Shown here one piece after another: positions 7,343-14,130 of a DNA stretch of 14,130 nt (the stretch's first letter is position 1; every line of letters begins with the position of its first letter). The notes under the pieces are model-generated. The model searched no databases, was not told where the DNA came from, and saw nothing but the letters and a program-made list of their open reading frames with translations. A program made the position numbers and the translations under genes. This stretch comes from JBKQWK01 sp052139595 (GTDB lineage Bacteria; Actinomycetota; Thermoleophilia; UBA2241), in contig JBKQWK010000227.1 of NCBI GenBank assembly GCA_052139595.1, positions 1 to 14,130 on the forward strand, read 5' to 3'.

Positions 7343-7818
7343 ACGTGCGCCGCCGTTTAGCCTTCGCCCTGGTGACTCTGTTGGCTATGGCTCTCTTTTG
7401 TCTGCCGGTGGTCGTCACCATTGCGTTACGGTGGTATCGCACCAAGGCGTTCGCCGGCATGCTTGGCAAGGGCAGCGGCATCTATGTCATCCTACCGCTG
7501 GTTTACCTCGTCTGGACGCCGCTGGTACTGGTCGCTCTTGTCGTCGTCCTCGACCATCTCGGCTACCACTATGTCGTCACGGAGAAGAGACCAGAACTTG
7601 CACCGCGTCAGCGGCGGCGCCTGCTCGCCGGTCTCGGCTTTTTTGCGCAGCGGCCGACGTTTAGTCAGGGGTCTGCCTTTGGCGGCCCCAACGATGACAG
7701 CGGTGATGATGCCGCCAGTGGCGACGCGGGCTCTGAGTGCGGTGCCGACAGCGCCGCCGATGCCTCCGTCGGCAGCAACCACGACGACGGACCGTCCGGT
7801 TCTCCGGGCGCTCAGTGA
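7339..7818 (+). CDS. Unrecognised two-helix membrane protein with acidic tail
   Basis: I do not recognise this 159-residue protein. The sequence shows a basic N-terminus (MNVRRR), a hydrophobic helix at about residues 7-30 and a second at about 48-71. The segment between them (RWYRTKAFAGMLGKGSG) is short and basic. After a basic stretch (KRPELAPRQRRRL) the last 45 or so residues are rich in Gly, Ser, Asp and Ala and probably disordered. The basic N-terminus favours cytoplasmic N and C termini with a short external loop, though the basic loop makes topology uncertain. ATG 7339 has TGAGG (7326-7330) 8 nt upstream. The stop lies 3 nt before the dnaG start, which has no good ribosome site of its own, so dnaG translation may depend on this gene. 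Its position before dnaG-rpoD is where rpsU sits in Enterobacteria. Confidence 0.75.
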   Translation: MNVRRRLAFALVTLLAMALFCLPVVVTIALRWYRTKAFAGMLGKGSGIYVILPLVYLVWTPLVLVALVVVLDHLGYHYVVTEKRPELAPRQRRRLLAGLGFFAQRPTFSQGSAFGGPNDDSGDDAASGDAGSECGADSAADASVGSNHDDGPSGSPGAQ

Positions 7819-7821
7819 CCC

Positions 7822-9645
7822 GTGGCCCGCATCAGTAAAGCGAGCATCGATGCCGTCGTCGCCGCTGCCGACATGCTTGATGTGGTCGGCAGTTATACGC
7901 AGCTGCGCAAGGCGGGGTCCAGCTACTTCGGCCTGTGTCCCTTTCATCAGGAGAAGTCGCCTTCCTTTTCGGTCGACCCGGTCGAAAAACTCTACTATTG
8001 CTTCGGCTGTGGCGAAGGTGGGGATCTGCTCGGCTTCGTGCGGAAGAAAGAAAACCTCGACTTTGCCGCCGCGGTCGAATATGTGGCAGAGCGGTACGGC
8101 GTTCAGCTTGAGTATGAGGAATCGGACCGCCGCCGCGAGGCCGACCGGCGTCATCTTGACCGCCTGCGCATGTTGCTCGCACAGGCCTGTGCATACTATG
8201 AGCGTGTGCTCGCTGAGGCGCGCACGGCTGCGCCCGCGCGCGCCTATCTCACGCAGCGCGGTCTCGGTGACGACGTTGGCAAGCTGTTCCGCCTTGGCTA
8301 CTCGCAGGCCGGCTGGAGCAAGCTTCGCGATGCGGCTCTCAAGGATGGTTTTGCCGAGCGAGAGCTGCTCGAGGCCGGCCTGGTCGTACCGAGTAAGAAG
8401 GGCGGCACCTATGATCGCTTTCGTGGTCGCCTCATGTTCCCGCACTCCGATGAGCGCGGACGTGTCATTGGCTTTGGCGCGCGCACCCTGGGAGATGACA
8501 AGCCCAAGTACCTGAACTCGCCCGAGACGCCTCTGTACCACAAGAGCGAGACCGTGTTTGGCCTCGACAAAGCCAAGACGGCGGCCGTCAGCGACGATCG
8601 TGTTTTCGTCGTCGAAGGCTACACGGACGTGCTCGCGCTGGTGCAAGCCGGCGTCAGCAATGTGGTCGCCAGCATGGGCACGGCGCTTACCGAGCAGCAG
8701 CTGCGTCGCCTGGCGCGACACACGCACAACATCTACCTCTGTTTTGACGCCGATGCTGCCGGCATCGGCGCTATGGGCCGGGCGCTTGGCATGGCCAAAC
8801 GCCTCGATGTGAACATGCATGTGGTACGCATGCCGGCTGGGCTCGATCCGGCCGAGTACATTCAGTCGGGTAAGACAGGCGACGATTTTCGCCAGCTTGC
8901 CGCCCGAGCGCAAACGTTGTTACAATTCCACATTCGTTCCGTGCTTTCCTCACACGATTTGGCCAAGCCAGACCAGCGCGCCCGGGCCGTCACCCTGCTC
9001 ACGCAGGTGTTGGCTGAGGCCCCCAGCCCGATTGAGCGTGATGAGGAAGTTCAGTACGTCGCCGACAGACTCGGGCTCTCGCAGGAGAGCGTACGGTTTT
9101 TGCTCAAGGGCGGCCCAACGGCCGCCGGCGTCACTGTGCCGGCGGCGACGGCCGGTGCCACAGCGGCTACGCCGCCGGCACCGGCCGATGCCGGCGCCAG
9201 GGTTGTCAGCGGCGCTCACGAACTCGAGGTGCGGTTTCTGGCTGCCTGTCTGGCGCAGCCGCAAGGTGGTCGCCGGGTGCTGGGGGGCATCGATGAAGGG
9301 TACTTTACGAGTCAGGCGACGCGCGATGCGTTCAACGTGGTCGTGCGGCGATTGAATACAGCGAATGCAGGGGAAAAGCAACAGACGACCGACGTACCGC
9401 AGTGGAGTGACGACGATGTTGGCGCCGAGATCGTGGCTCGTGCTGCGCACGACAGATTTGGCGATAACGCCCTCGAAGAACTCTCCTTGCGCCTCCAGGA
9501 AGCGCGTCTGGGTCGCCTGATCGCCCGACTTAAGGTGGCGGTGAGAAGTGACGAAACAGGTCAACAGGAGTCGCGGCTGGTCGAGCTGGAGACGATGCGC
9601 CGGCAGCTGCGTGAAGCCGTTCGCAACATCCCGGTTGAGGAGTAG
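7822..9645 (+). CDS. dnaG: DNA primase DnaG
   Basis: Primase makes the RNA primers for lagging-strand and initiation synthesis and works with the replicative helicase DnaB. The 607-residue protein has the full domain order. The N-terminal CHC2 zinc-binding domain has C39-x2-H42 and C60-x2-C63 within CPFHQEKSPSFSV and YYCFGCGEGGD. The catalytic core follows, with FRGRLMFPHSDERGRVIGFGAR and LNSPETPLYHKS. The Toprim domain has metal-binding E265 in VVEGYTD and D309/D311 in CFDADAAG. An Ala/Pro/Thr-rich linker at about residues 432-463 leads to the C-terminal helicase-interaction domain. The GTG start is set by alignment with the usual DnaG N-terminus. It lies 3 nt after the preceding stop and lacks a clear Shine-Dalgarno, suggesting coupled translation. 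rpoD follows by 9 nt, the conserved macromolecular-synthesis order. Confidence 0.98.
   Translation: MARISKASIDAVVAAADMLDVVGSYTQLRKAGSSYFGLCPFHQEKSPSFSVDPVEKLYYCFGCGEGGDLLGFVRKKENLDFAAAVEYVAERYGVQLEYEESDRRREADRRHLDRLRMLLAQACAYYERVLAEARTAAPARAYLTQRGLGDDVGKLFRLGYSQAGWSKLRDAALKDGFAERELLEAGLVVPSKKGGTYDRFRGRLMFPHSDERGRVIGFGARTLGDDKPKYLNSPETPLYHKSETVFGLDKAKTAAVSDDRVFVVEGYTDVLALVQAGVSNVVASMGTALTEQQLRRLARHTHNIYLCFDADAAGIGAMGRALGMAKRLDVNMHVVRMPAGLDPAEYIQSGKTGDDFRQLAARAQTLLQFHIRSVLSSHDLAKPDQRARAVTLLTQVLAEAPSPIERDEEVQYVADRLGLSQESVRFLLKGGPTAAGVTVPAATAGATAATPPAPADAGARVVSGAHELEVRFLAACLAQPQGGRRVLGGIDEGYFTSQATRDAFNVVVRRLNTANAGEKQQTTDVPQWSDDDVGAEIVARAAHDRFGDNALEELSLRLQEARLGRLIARLKVAVRSDETGQQESRLVELETMRRQLREAVRNIPVEE
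8897..8926 (+). promoter_or_regulatory. Candidate internal promoter within dnaG, directed at rpoD
   Basis: TTGCCG (8897-8902) is followed after exactly 18 nt by TACAAT (8921-8926), and TGT directly before the -10 box gives a TGn extended -10. The -35, spacer length and -10 are the same as at the glyQ promoter (1220-1249). It lies about 730 nt upstream of the rpoD start. Promoters inside dnaG that drive rpoD are known in E. coli, so the location is biologically sensible. It also lies within coding sequence, so chance cannot be excluded. Confidence 0.5.
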
Positions 9646-9654
9646 GTAGCCACT

Positions 9655-10773
9655 GTGAGTGACTTGTCAGAAGAACGTAAGGCGATCGAACCCGCCGAAC
9701 TGAACATCGACGAGGTCAGGGATCTGGTTGCCGAAGGCCGCGAACAGGGCTACCTGACGAGCGACCGCATCGCTGACTCGCTGCAGGACGTCGAGCTGAC
9801 GACCGACCAAATCGAGAACATTTACAACCTGTTCATCGATACGGGCATCGACATCATCGAGGGCGACGTCAGCCTCCTCGACGAGAGTCAGGACTCGAAG
9901 GGCGAAGAAGAGGTCATTCCCAAGCTCGATTTGTCGGTCAAGACGCCGACCAACGACCCGGTGCGCATGTACCTGAAAGAAATCGGTAAGGTGCCGTTGC
10001 TCACCGCTGAAGAAGAGGTCTCGTTGGCGAAGCGCATCGAACGTCGCGACATGGAGGCCAAGCGCAAGCTCATCGAAGCCAACCTGCGCCTTGTCGTGAG
10101 CATCGCCAAGCGCTATGTCGGCCGCGGTATGCTCTTCCTCGACCTGATTCAGGAAGGCAATCTCGGTCTCATCCGCGCTGTCGAGAAATTCGACTATCGC
10201 AAGGGTTACAAATTCAGCACCTACGCCACGTGGTGGATTCGCCAGGCAATCACGCGTGCCATCGCCGACCAGGCACGCACTATCCGCATCCCGGTGCACA
10301 TGGTTGAGACGATCAACAAGCTCATCCGCGTGCAGCGCCAGTTGCTGCAGGACATCGGTCGTGAGCCGACACCAGAAGAGATCGCCAGGGAGATGGGCAC
10401 GACGCCGCAGAAGGTGCGCGAGATTCTCAAGATCAGCCAGGAGCCGGTCAGCCTGGAGACGCCGATTGGCGAAGAAGAAGACTCCCAGCTCGGTGACTTT
10501 ATCGAGGATGAGGATGCGACTATGCCGGTCGAGGCCGTGAGCGAGATCATGCAAAAGGAGGAGCTGAACGCCGTGCTGGGCACGCTTACGCACCGCGAGC
10601 GCAAAGTCATCGAGCTGCGCTTTGGGCTTAAAGGGGAACACCCCCGTACGCTGGAAGAGGTTGGCCAGAAATTCGGCGTCACGCGTGAGCGCATCCGCCA
10701 GATCGAGGCAAAAACGCTGGCCAAACTCAAGAGCTACCGTGATTCGCAGCGGCTGCGTGACTTTCTCGACTGA
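9655..10773 (+). CDS. rpoD: Primary RNA polymerase sigma factor RpoD (SigA)
   Basis: The housekeeping sigma-70 factor, which directs RNA polymerase to -35/-10 promoters. The 372-residue protein begins with a region 1.1-like module (about residues 8-70, including REQGYLTSDRIADSL and an acidic stretch). Region 1.2 starts with NDPVRMYLKEIGKVPLLT at residue 100. Regions 2.1-2.4 run from about 133 to 205 and include RLVVSIAKRYVGRGM and FDYRKGYKFSTYATWWIRQAI, the -10 recognition and melting segment. Region 3 follows, and region 4.2 carries the -35-binding helix-turn-helix TLEEVGQKFGVTRERIRQIEA (about 333-353). It lacks the long non-conserved insertion of proteobacterial sigma-70, as in Gram-positive SigA. 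The GTG start lies 9 nt after dnaG, with AGG (9644-9646) 8 nt upstream. The candidate promoter inside dnaG could give it separate expression. Confidence 0.97.
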   Translation: MSDLSEERKAIEPAELNIDEVRDLVAEGREQGYLTSDRIADSLQDVELTTDQIENIYNLFIDTGIDIIEGDVSLLDESQDSKGEEEVIPKLDLSVKTPTNDPVRMYLKEIGKVPLLTAEEEVSLAKRIERRDMEAKRKLIEANLRLVVSIAKRYVGRGMLFLDLIQEGNLGLIRAVEKFDYRKGYKFSTYATWWIRQAITRAIADQARTIRIPVHMVETINKLIRVQRQLLQDIGREPTPEEIAREMGTTPQKVREILKISQEPVSLETPIGEEEDSQLGDFIEDEDATMPVEAVSEIMQKEELNAVLGTLTHRERKVIELRFGLKGEHPRTLEEVGQKFGVTRERIRQIEAKTLAKLKSYRDSQRLRDFLD

Positions 10774-10841
10774 GGACCGGTAGGCACGTGGAGTAGAATG
10801 GCGCCAACAACGGTGAGCCACCAGAGCGGGGTGAGGGCACG

Positions 10842-12290
10842 ATGAGCGCAGTGCGGGTATTGCTGATATTTCCGGGGTCGCTCTATGGTAGCGACTGGGC
10901 TGCCGGGCCGCGAGTCAAACCCGAACTTGTCAGCAGCTTCGACTTTCTGCGACGCCAGGGGCACGATGTCGACGTCATCGACCTTGAGGCTGAGTTTGGC
11001 AATCCCAGTGACGACGATCAGCGTCAGGCCTTTCTTGCGGCGGCGCGCACGCTACTTGGCGGCCGCGATCCACAGCTCGTCGCCATTCACTGTCGCACGG
11101 GTCTGCAGTATACGGCCTCAATCGTTGTCGCTGAAGACGTGCGCCGTCTGTATCCGCAGGCGGTTATCGCCGTGACCGGCTTTCACCTGGCCGCGCGTCC
11201 TGAGGACTTCACCTACGAAGGTTCGCCGATCAACTGGGTTCTCGTCGGTGACCCGGAGACCGCGCTGGCGCAAGTCGCGACCGCGATTGCCGATGGCGAT
11301 CGCGACACCGAGAGCTGTCGCGCCCTCGAAGGCGCGCCACTGCATCTGACCGAAATGGCGGCGCCGGACTATGGCGCGTACCCGTACACCGCCAGGGGCC
11401 TGGCGGACTTGAGCGTGTATCTCAGCCGTGGCTGCCCGTTTCATACTGCCGCCTGCATGCTGCGCCCCGGTGGGCACGGCTGGGTGGCCTATGCGCCAGC
11501 GATCACGTTCGGCTTGCTCGACGAGCTGGCCAGCTTCGCTCCTCACCAGATCGAAGTGCTCGACCCGGCGTTTGGTTTCGACAGTGCCTGGCGCAGCACG
11601 GTGCTCGATGAGCTGGCGAAAACGTATCGTCGGGCTGTGCCGCTGACCATCTGCGGCCGCCCCGACACGCTCACACGCCGCGACCTCGATCGGATCTACC
11701 AAGCCAGTATGCGCTTGCGTCTCAGTGTTGAGACGCTCTCGCGTGAACTTCTCACCCGCACTGCTGCCGCGCCAAATCCGCGACGCGCCGTGGAGCAGGC
11801 GCTCGATCTGCTCGGCTATGCCAGCGCCAAGGGCATTCCGACGACGGTCTACTTCGCTTTTAACCAGCCTGGCGAGACGCGAGCCACGGCAGCTGAGACA
11901 CTGGACCGTCTGAGGGCGTTCACGCAGAGCCAGCCCAATACCTCGTTGCAGCTGCGCGCCGATTCCTGGGCGTATTTTCCCACCAGCGAGCCGGCGGCAG
12001 ATCTTGCCGCGCCGGCCGAGCGCTTCGGTACACGCATCGCCCATGACGGCTGGTGGCGTGATCAGGTTGCCAGCGAGCCGGCTGCCAAGGCGATTGTCGC
12101 CAGCAGCGATCTGGCGGATCTGCCGCCCGGCGACGATTCGTACTGGCGGCCGCAATTCGAGGATCTGCGCCGCGAGTTTGAGGACAAGCTGACCGCCGCG
12201 GCGCGCCTCGGTTTGCGGAGTCACGAGTCGGTCGGCTCTGCGGCCACCGACGTGCCACACGGCTGGTGGGTCGAAGGACGCTGGCACTAG
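10842..12290 (+). CDS. B12-binding-like / radical SAM-like protein with incomplete cysteine motif
   Basis: The 482-residue protein has the shape of the B12-binding-domain radical SAM family. Residues about 1-150 form a Rossmann-like cobalamin-binding-type domain (VRVLLIFPGS, FLRRQGHDVDVIDLE, AIHCRTGLQYTAS, AVIAVTGFHLA, INWVLVGDPETAL), but no DxHxxG cobalt-ligand motif is visible. A radical SAM-type barrel covers about 185-400: YLSRGCPFHTAAC, VLDPAFGFD, ICGRPDTLT, RLSVETLSRELLTRT and an AFNQPGET block. Where the family has CxxxCxxC, this protein has C198-x6-C205 with Thr202 in the middle position. Only three other cysteines exist (84, 159, 271), none forming a cluster, so the usual 4Fe-4S site is probably absent or altered. 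ATG 10842 has GAGGG (10833-10837) upstream. It lies 68 nt after rpoD; a TAGAAT hexamer at 10794 lacks a matching -35. Substrate and function are unknown. Confidence 0.8.
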   Translation: MSAVRVLLIFPGSLYGSDWAAGPRVKPELVSSFDFLRRQGHDVDVIDLEAEFGNPSDDDQRQAFLAAARTLLGGRDPQLVAIHCRTGLQYTASIVVAEDVRRLYPQAVIAVTGFHLAARPEDFTYEGSPINWVLVGDPETALAQVATAIADGDRDTESCRALEGAPLHLTEMAAPDYGAYPYTARGLADLSVYLSRGCPFHTAACMLRPGGHGWVAYAPAITFGLLDELASFAPHQIEVLDPAFGFDSAWRSTVLDELAKTYRRAVPLTICGRPDTLTRRDLDRIYQASMRLRLSVETLSRELLTRTAAAPNPRRAVEQALDLLGYASAKGIPTTVYFAFNQPGETRATAAETLDRLRAFTQSQPNTSLQLRADSWAYFPTSEPAADLAAPAERFGTRIAHDGWWRDQVASEPAAKAIVASSDLADLPPGDDSYWRPQFEDLRREFEDKLTAAARLGLRSHESVGSAATDVPHGWWVEGRWH

Positions 12291-12317
12291 CCGGTCGCCG
12301 GGCACTGCCGGACGCGG

Positions 12318-12345
12318 GTTGGGTGGGCGTTGGCGGACACCCAAT
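12318..12345 (+). other. Hairpin before the glycosyltransferase gene
   Basis: TTGGGTG (12319-12325) pairs with CACCCAA (12338-12344) around a 12-nt loop, and G12318 with T12345 extends it by a wobble pair. It occupies the 79-nt gap between the radical SAM-like gene and the chosen GTG start at 12370. It is not followed by a T-run. A role in RNA folding is possible but unproven. Confidence 0.3.
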
Positions 12346-12369
12346 GGCGATGACGCTCAGGGGAGTCGC

Positions 12370-14073
12370 GTGACGGCATCCAGCCGTTCTCAGGCCGTCG
12401 AGCTTGCCGCCGGCGGCAGTGCCTCCCGCCGGCGGGTCGGACGTTCTACCTTCATCTGGGTGACGGTGCTCTGCCTGGTGCTGGCTCTAGGTGTTGCGCT
12501 GCGGGTGGTGAGCGTGACCGGCAAACGCTCGCTGCAGGGCGACGAGGGAGTTACCTATCTGGCCGCGGCGGGGCATCAACTGGCCTATCAGCAAGCTTCA
12601 ACGACCAGTCTTGCTGGGCGCTGGGTGCCGGCGAGCACGTGGAAGTCCTTTCTGCAGGCGGACGGCTTCTGGGGGTTCACGCGCATTCGCGTCGGCCTCG
12701 ATCAAACCGACAATCACCCGCCGCTGTACTACTGGCTGCTGCACGTATGGGTGTGGATCTTTGGTGTCCACCTGTGGAGCGGGCCGCTGCTCAACACGCT
12801 CCTTGCCCTCGCCACGGGGCTGGTGCTGTTCGTGCTGGCGCGACGGGTGCTGCATGACCCGCTCTCGGCGACGCTGGTCACGGCTCTGTGGATCGTCAGC
12901 GCGCCGGTGGTATCTATCTCGCTCATGGCGCGCGACTATGAGCTTCTTGCCCTGTTTGGCGTCCTCTTGGCGCTCGTGGTCCACCGCCTCGTTGAACCAT
13001 CGCGGGAGCCAAACTGGCGCCATGCTCTGTGGCTGGCTGCCGTGGTTGCCGGCGGCCTGCTTGCGCACTACGAAGATTCACTCTTCGTGTTGATCGTCAT
13101 CGTTGCCGTTGCGCTTCTCGTCGCCGTGCAGCATCAACGTCGGCGCCTGTGGCTCGTGCTCGCCGGCTTTGTTCTCGGCGTGGCGGCGGCGATTGCTTTG
13201 AACCCCGGCTTCATGACGTCGTTCACCCGCCAGCGCAGTCAGGCCTCTGCACTGACGATGAACGGCGTGCTGGCGCGCCTGGGAACCGTCAGCTCTGCCT
13301 TGGCGTCCTTTTTCTGGTGGATCGCCATGCCGCCGCCGATGGCAACGCCACAGGCGGTGAACCTCGGCCGGGTGGTGGCGCGGGTGGTGGTCGCTGTCGT
13401 CGTTATCGGTCTGCTGGCGCTGGCAGCTGTGCCTCGTCTGCGCCACCACGTGGCGACCTGGACAAGGCATCGCTCGCCGGGGGACTGGCTGCTGATCGCC
13501 GCTGGCATGGCTGCTGTGGCGGCGACAATTGGCGGCTACCTTCTCATGCAGGTGCCCATCTATGCGATGGGGACTCGCTACCTGGCTCTGCTGTGGCCGT
13601 TTCTCGCCCTGGCTGCCGTCTGCAGTCTGCGCCTGCTGCCGCGTTTGCCATTTTTCGTGATCGTTCTTCTCGTGCTGCTCGTGGCGGCGCCGATGTCGGT
13701 CCACGGCTTTATCGCCGGCCGTCGCGGCGGCGCCGTGCTGGCGCCGCCGGCCGGTACGCCGGCGATCGTTTTCGACAGTAACCAGCGCGACGTTCTCCTG
13801 CGCTCGCTGTGGTCGGTGCCCAATACCGTGCGCGTCTTTGCCGGCTCGCAGACGACGCTGCTTGCCCACCCGGATGCCTGGCTGGGGCAACTTCAGGCAG
13901 GCGATCTTCTCTTTACGACGCTGCGTCTGGGAGGGACGCCGGTCCAGTCGCGTGCCGTCGTCGCCTTGTTGCGCTCACGCTTCAGGATCGTTCCCTACCG
14001 TGGCATTCCGCTCATGCCGGGCCACGGCTACCAAGTGGTGAAGGCGTTGTCTGGGCAGAGCGGCGGCGGTTGA
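12370..14073 (+). CDS. Multi-pass membrane glycosyltransferase, GT39/ArnT (PMT)-like
   Basis: A 567-residue integral membrane protein with about ten hydrophobic helices. The first helix (about residues 28-50) is followed by an external loop with D58-E59 in LQGDEGVTYLAA, the position of the catalytic acid of PMT/ArnT-type GT-C enzymes. The loop also has H116-P117-P118 in DNHPPLYYWLLHVWVW, a block common in this superfamily. Such enzymes transfer a sugar from a polyprenyl-phosphate donor to protein, lipid or polysaccharide on the outer face of the membrane; the acceptor here is unknown. After the last helix (about 420-440) a soluble C-terminal segment of about 125 residues follows. GTG 12370 is preferred because AGGGGAG (12359-12365) precedes it closely; the frame also opens at TTG 12319, which would overlap the hairpin. 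It follows the radical SAM-like gene by 79 nt and may be co-transcribed with it. Confidence 0.8.
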   Translation: MTASSRSQAVELAAGGSASRRRVGRSTFIWVTVLCLVLALGVALRVVSVTGKRSLQGDEGVTYLAAAGHQLAYQQASTTSLAGRWVPASTWKSFLQADGFWGFTRIRVGLDQTDNHPPLYYWLLHVWVWIFGVHLWSGPLLNTLLALATGLVLFVLARRVLHDPLSATLVTALWIVSAPVVSISLMARDYELLALFGVLLALVVHRLVEPSREPNWRHALWLAAVVAGGLLAHYEDSLFVLIVIVAVALLVAVQHQRRRLWLVLAGFVLGVAAAIALNPGFMTSFTRQRSQASALTMNGVLARLGTVSSALASFFWWIAMPPPMATPQAVNLGRVVARVVVAVVVIGLLALAAVPRLRHHVATWTRHRSPGDWLLIAAGMAAVAATIGGYLLMQVPIYAMGTRYLALLWPFLALAAVCSLRLLPRLPFFVIVLLVLLVAAPMSVHGFIAGRRGGAVLAPPAGTPAIVFDSNQRDVLLRSLWSVPNTVRVFAGSQTTLLAHPDAWLGQLQAGDLLFTTLRLGGTPVQSRAVVALLRSRFRIVPYRGIPLMPGHGYQVVKALSGQSGGG

Positions 14074-14080
14074 CTGACGG

Positions 14081-14118
14081 CGGCGGTGGACGGGCGCCGC
14101 TGTTGACGTCCGCCGCCG
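14081..14118 (+). terminator. GC-rich hairpin after the last gene
   Basis: CGGCGGTGGACG (14081-14092) pairs with CGTCCGCCGCCG (14107-14118), 12 bp with one G-U pair, around a 14-nt loop. It starts 8 nt after the stop of the glycosyltransferase gene. The following bases (GCTCGTCGTCGC) contain no T-run within the window. The position and stability suggest a transcript end or RNA 3'-stabilising structure, inferred only. Nothing else is seen in the last 57 nt. Confidence 0.45.
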
Positions 14119-14130
14119 GCTCGTCGTCGC

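Noticed and set aside
7492..8913. A 473-codon minus-strand frame opposite the membrane protein and dnaG
   Set aside because: It mirrors DnaG codon bias. The + strand has intact zinc, Toprim and core motifs; the antisense translation is not protein-like in any family I know.
10794..10799. TAGAAT as a -10 box for the radical SAM-like gene
   Set aside because: No hexamer resembling TTGACA lies 15-19 nt upstream and there is no TGn extension, so it is not supported beyond a single hexamer.
9667..10821. A 384-codon minus-strand frame opposite rpoD
   Set aside because: It is a shadow of the highly conserved sigma factor on the + strand.
11118..12344. A 408-codon minus-strand frame opposite the radical SAM-like gene
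   Set aside because: It is low-complexity and Arg-rich with no recognisable motif. The + frame has a good ribosome site and family-wide similarity.
1..14130. tRNA, rRNA, CRISPR, insertion sequence or attachment site
   Set aside because: Intergenic gaps are under 200 nt and show no cloverleaf, spaced direct repeats, transposase or terminal inverted repeats.

Overview
The window is a dense, co-directional stretch of chromosome with every convincing gene on the + strand, high GC, frequent GTG starts and short or overlapping gene junctions. The gene content is mostly core housekeeping. The sigma factor resembles actinobacterial SigA/RpoD. The glycyl-tRNA synthetase is the two-subunit GlyQ/GlyS type, and PPDK sits beside it. 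That combination is unlike typical high-GC Actinobacteria, which use single-chain GlyRS. It fits a deep-branching actinobacterial or otherwise poorly sampled Gram-positive-related lineage better. This placement is inference; nothing in the window settles the taxonomy. No mobile element, CRISPR array, tRNA or rRNA was seen.

Layout. (1) 1-1128: the 3' end of prmC (release-factor glutamine methyltransferase), then recO (recombination mediator) with a four-cysteine zinc motif. (2) 1129-1272: a terminator-like hairpin, a short CCGA-type tandem run and a good extended -10 promoter. (3) 1273-7157: glyQ and glyS overlap by 4 nt, and ppdK starts 27 nt later. (4) 7158-7818: a gap that may hold a 55-codon ORF, then an unrecognised two-helix membrane protein with an acidic, low-complexity tail. 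(5) 7822-10773: dnaG (primase) and rpoD (primary sigma factor), packed as in the classical macromolecular-synthesis operon. The membrane protein occupies the place that rpsU has in Enterobacteria. A second promoter-like element, matching the glyQ one in -35 hexamer, spacer length and extended -10, lies inside dnaG and points at rpoD. (6) 10842-14073: a B12-binding-like/radical-SAM-like protein lacking the middle cysteine of its iron-sulfur motif, then a multi-pass GT39/ArnT-like glycosyltransferase followed by a GC-rich hairpin.

How the genes fit together. Regions 1-5 link translation (PrmC, GlyRS), DNA repair and replication (RecO, DnaG), global transcription (RpoD) and pyruvate/PEP metabolism (PPDK), probably from a promoter just before glyQ plus an internal one for rpoD. 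The last two genes look like an accessory membrane/envelope pair of unknown function. No wholly new system is evident. The most interesting items are the cysteine-deficient radical SAM homologue, the paired promoter architecture with one copy inside dnaG, and the unrecognised membrane protein inserted before dnaG.
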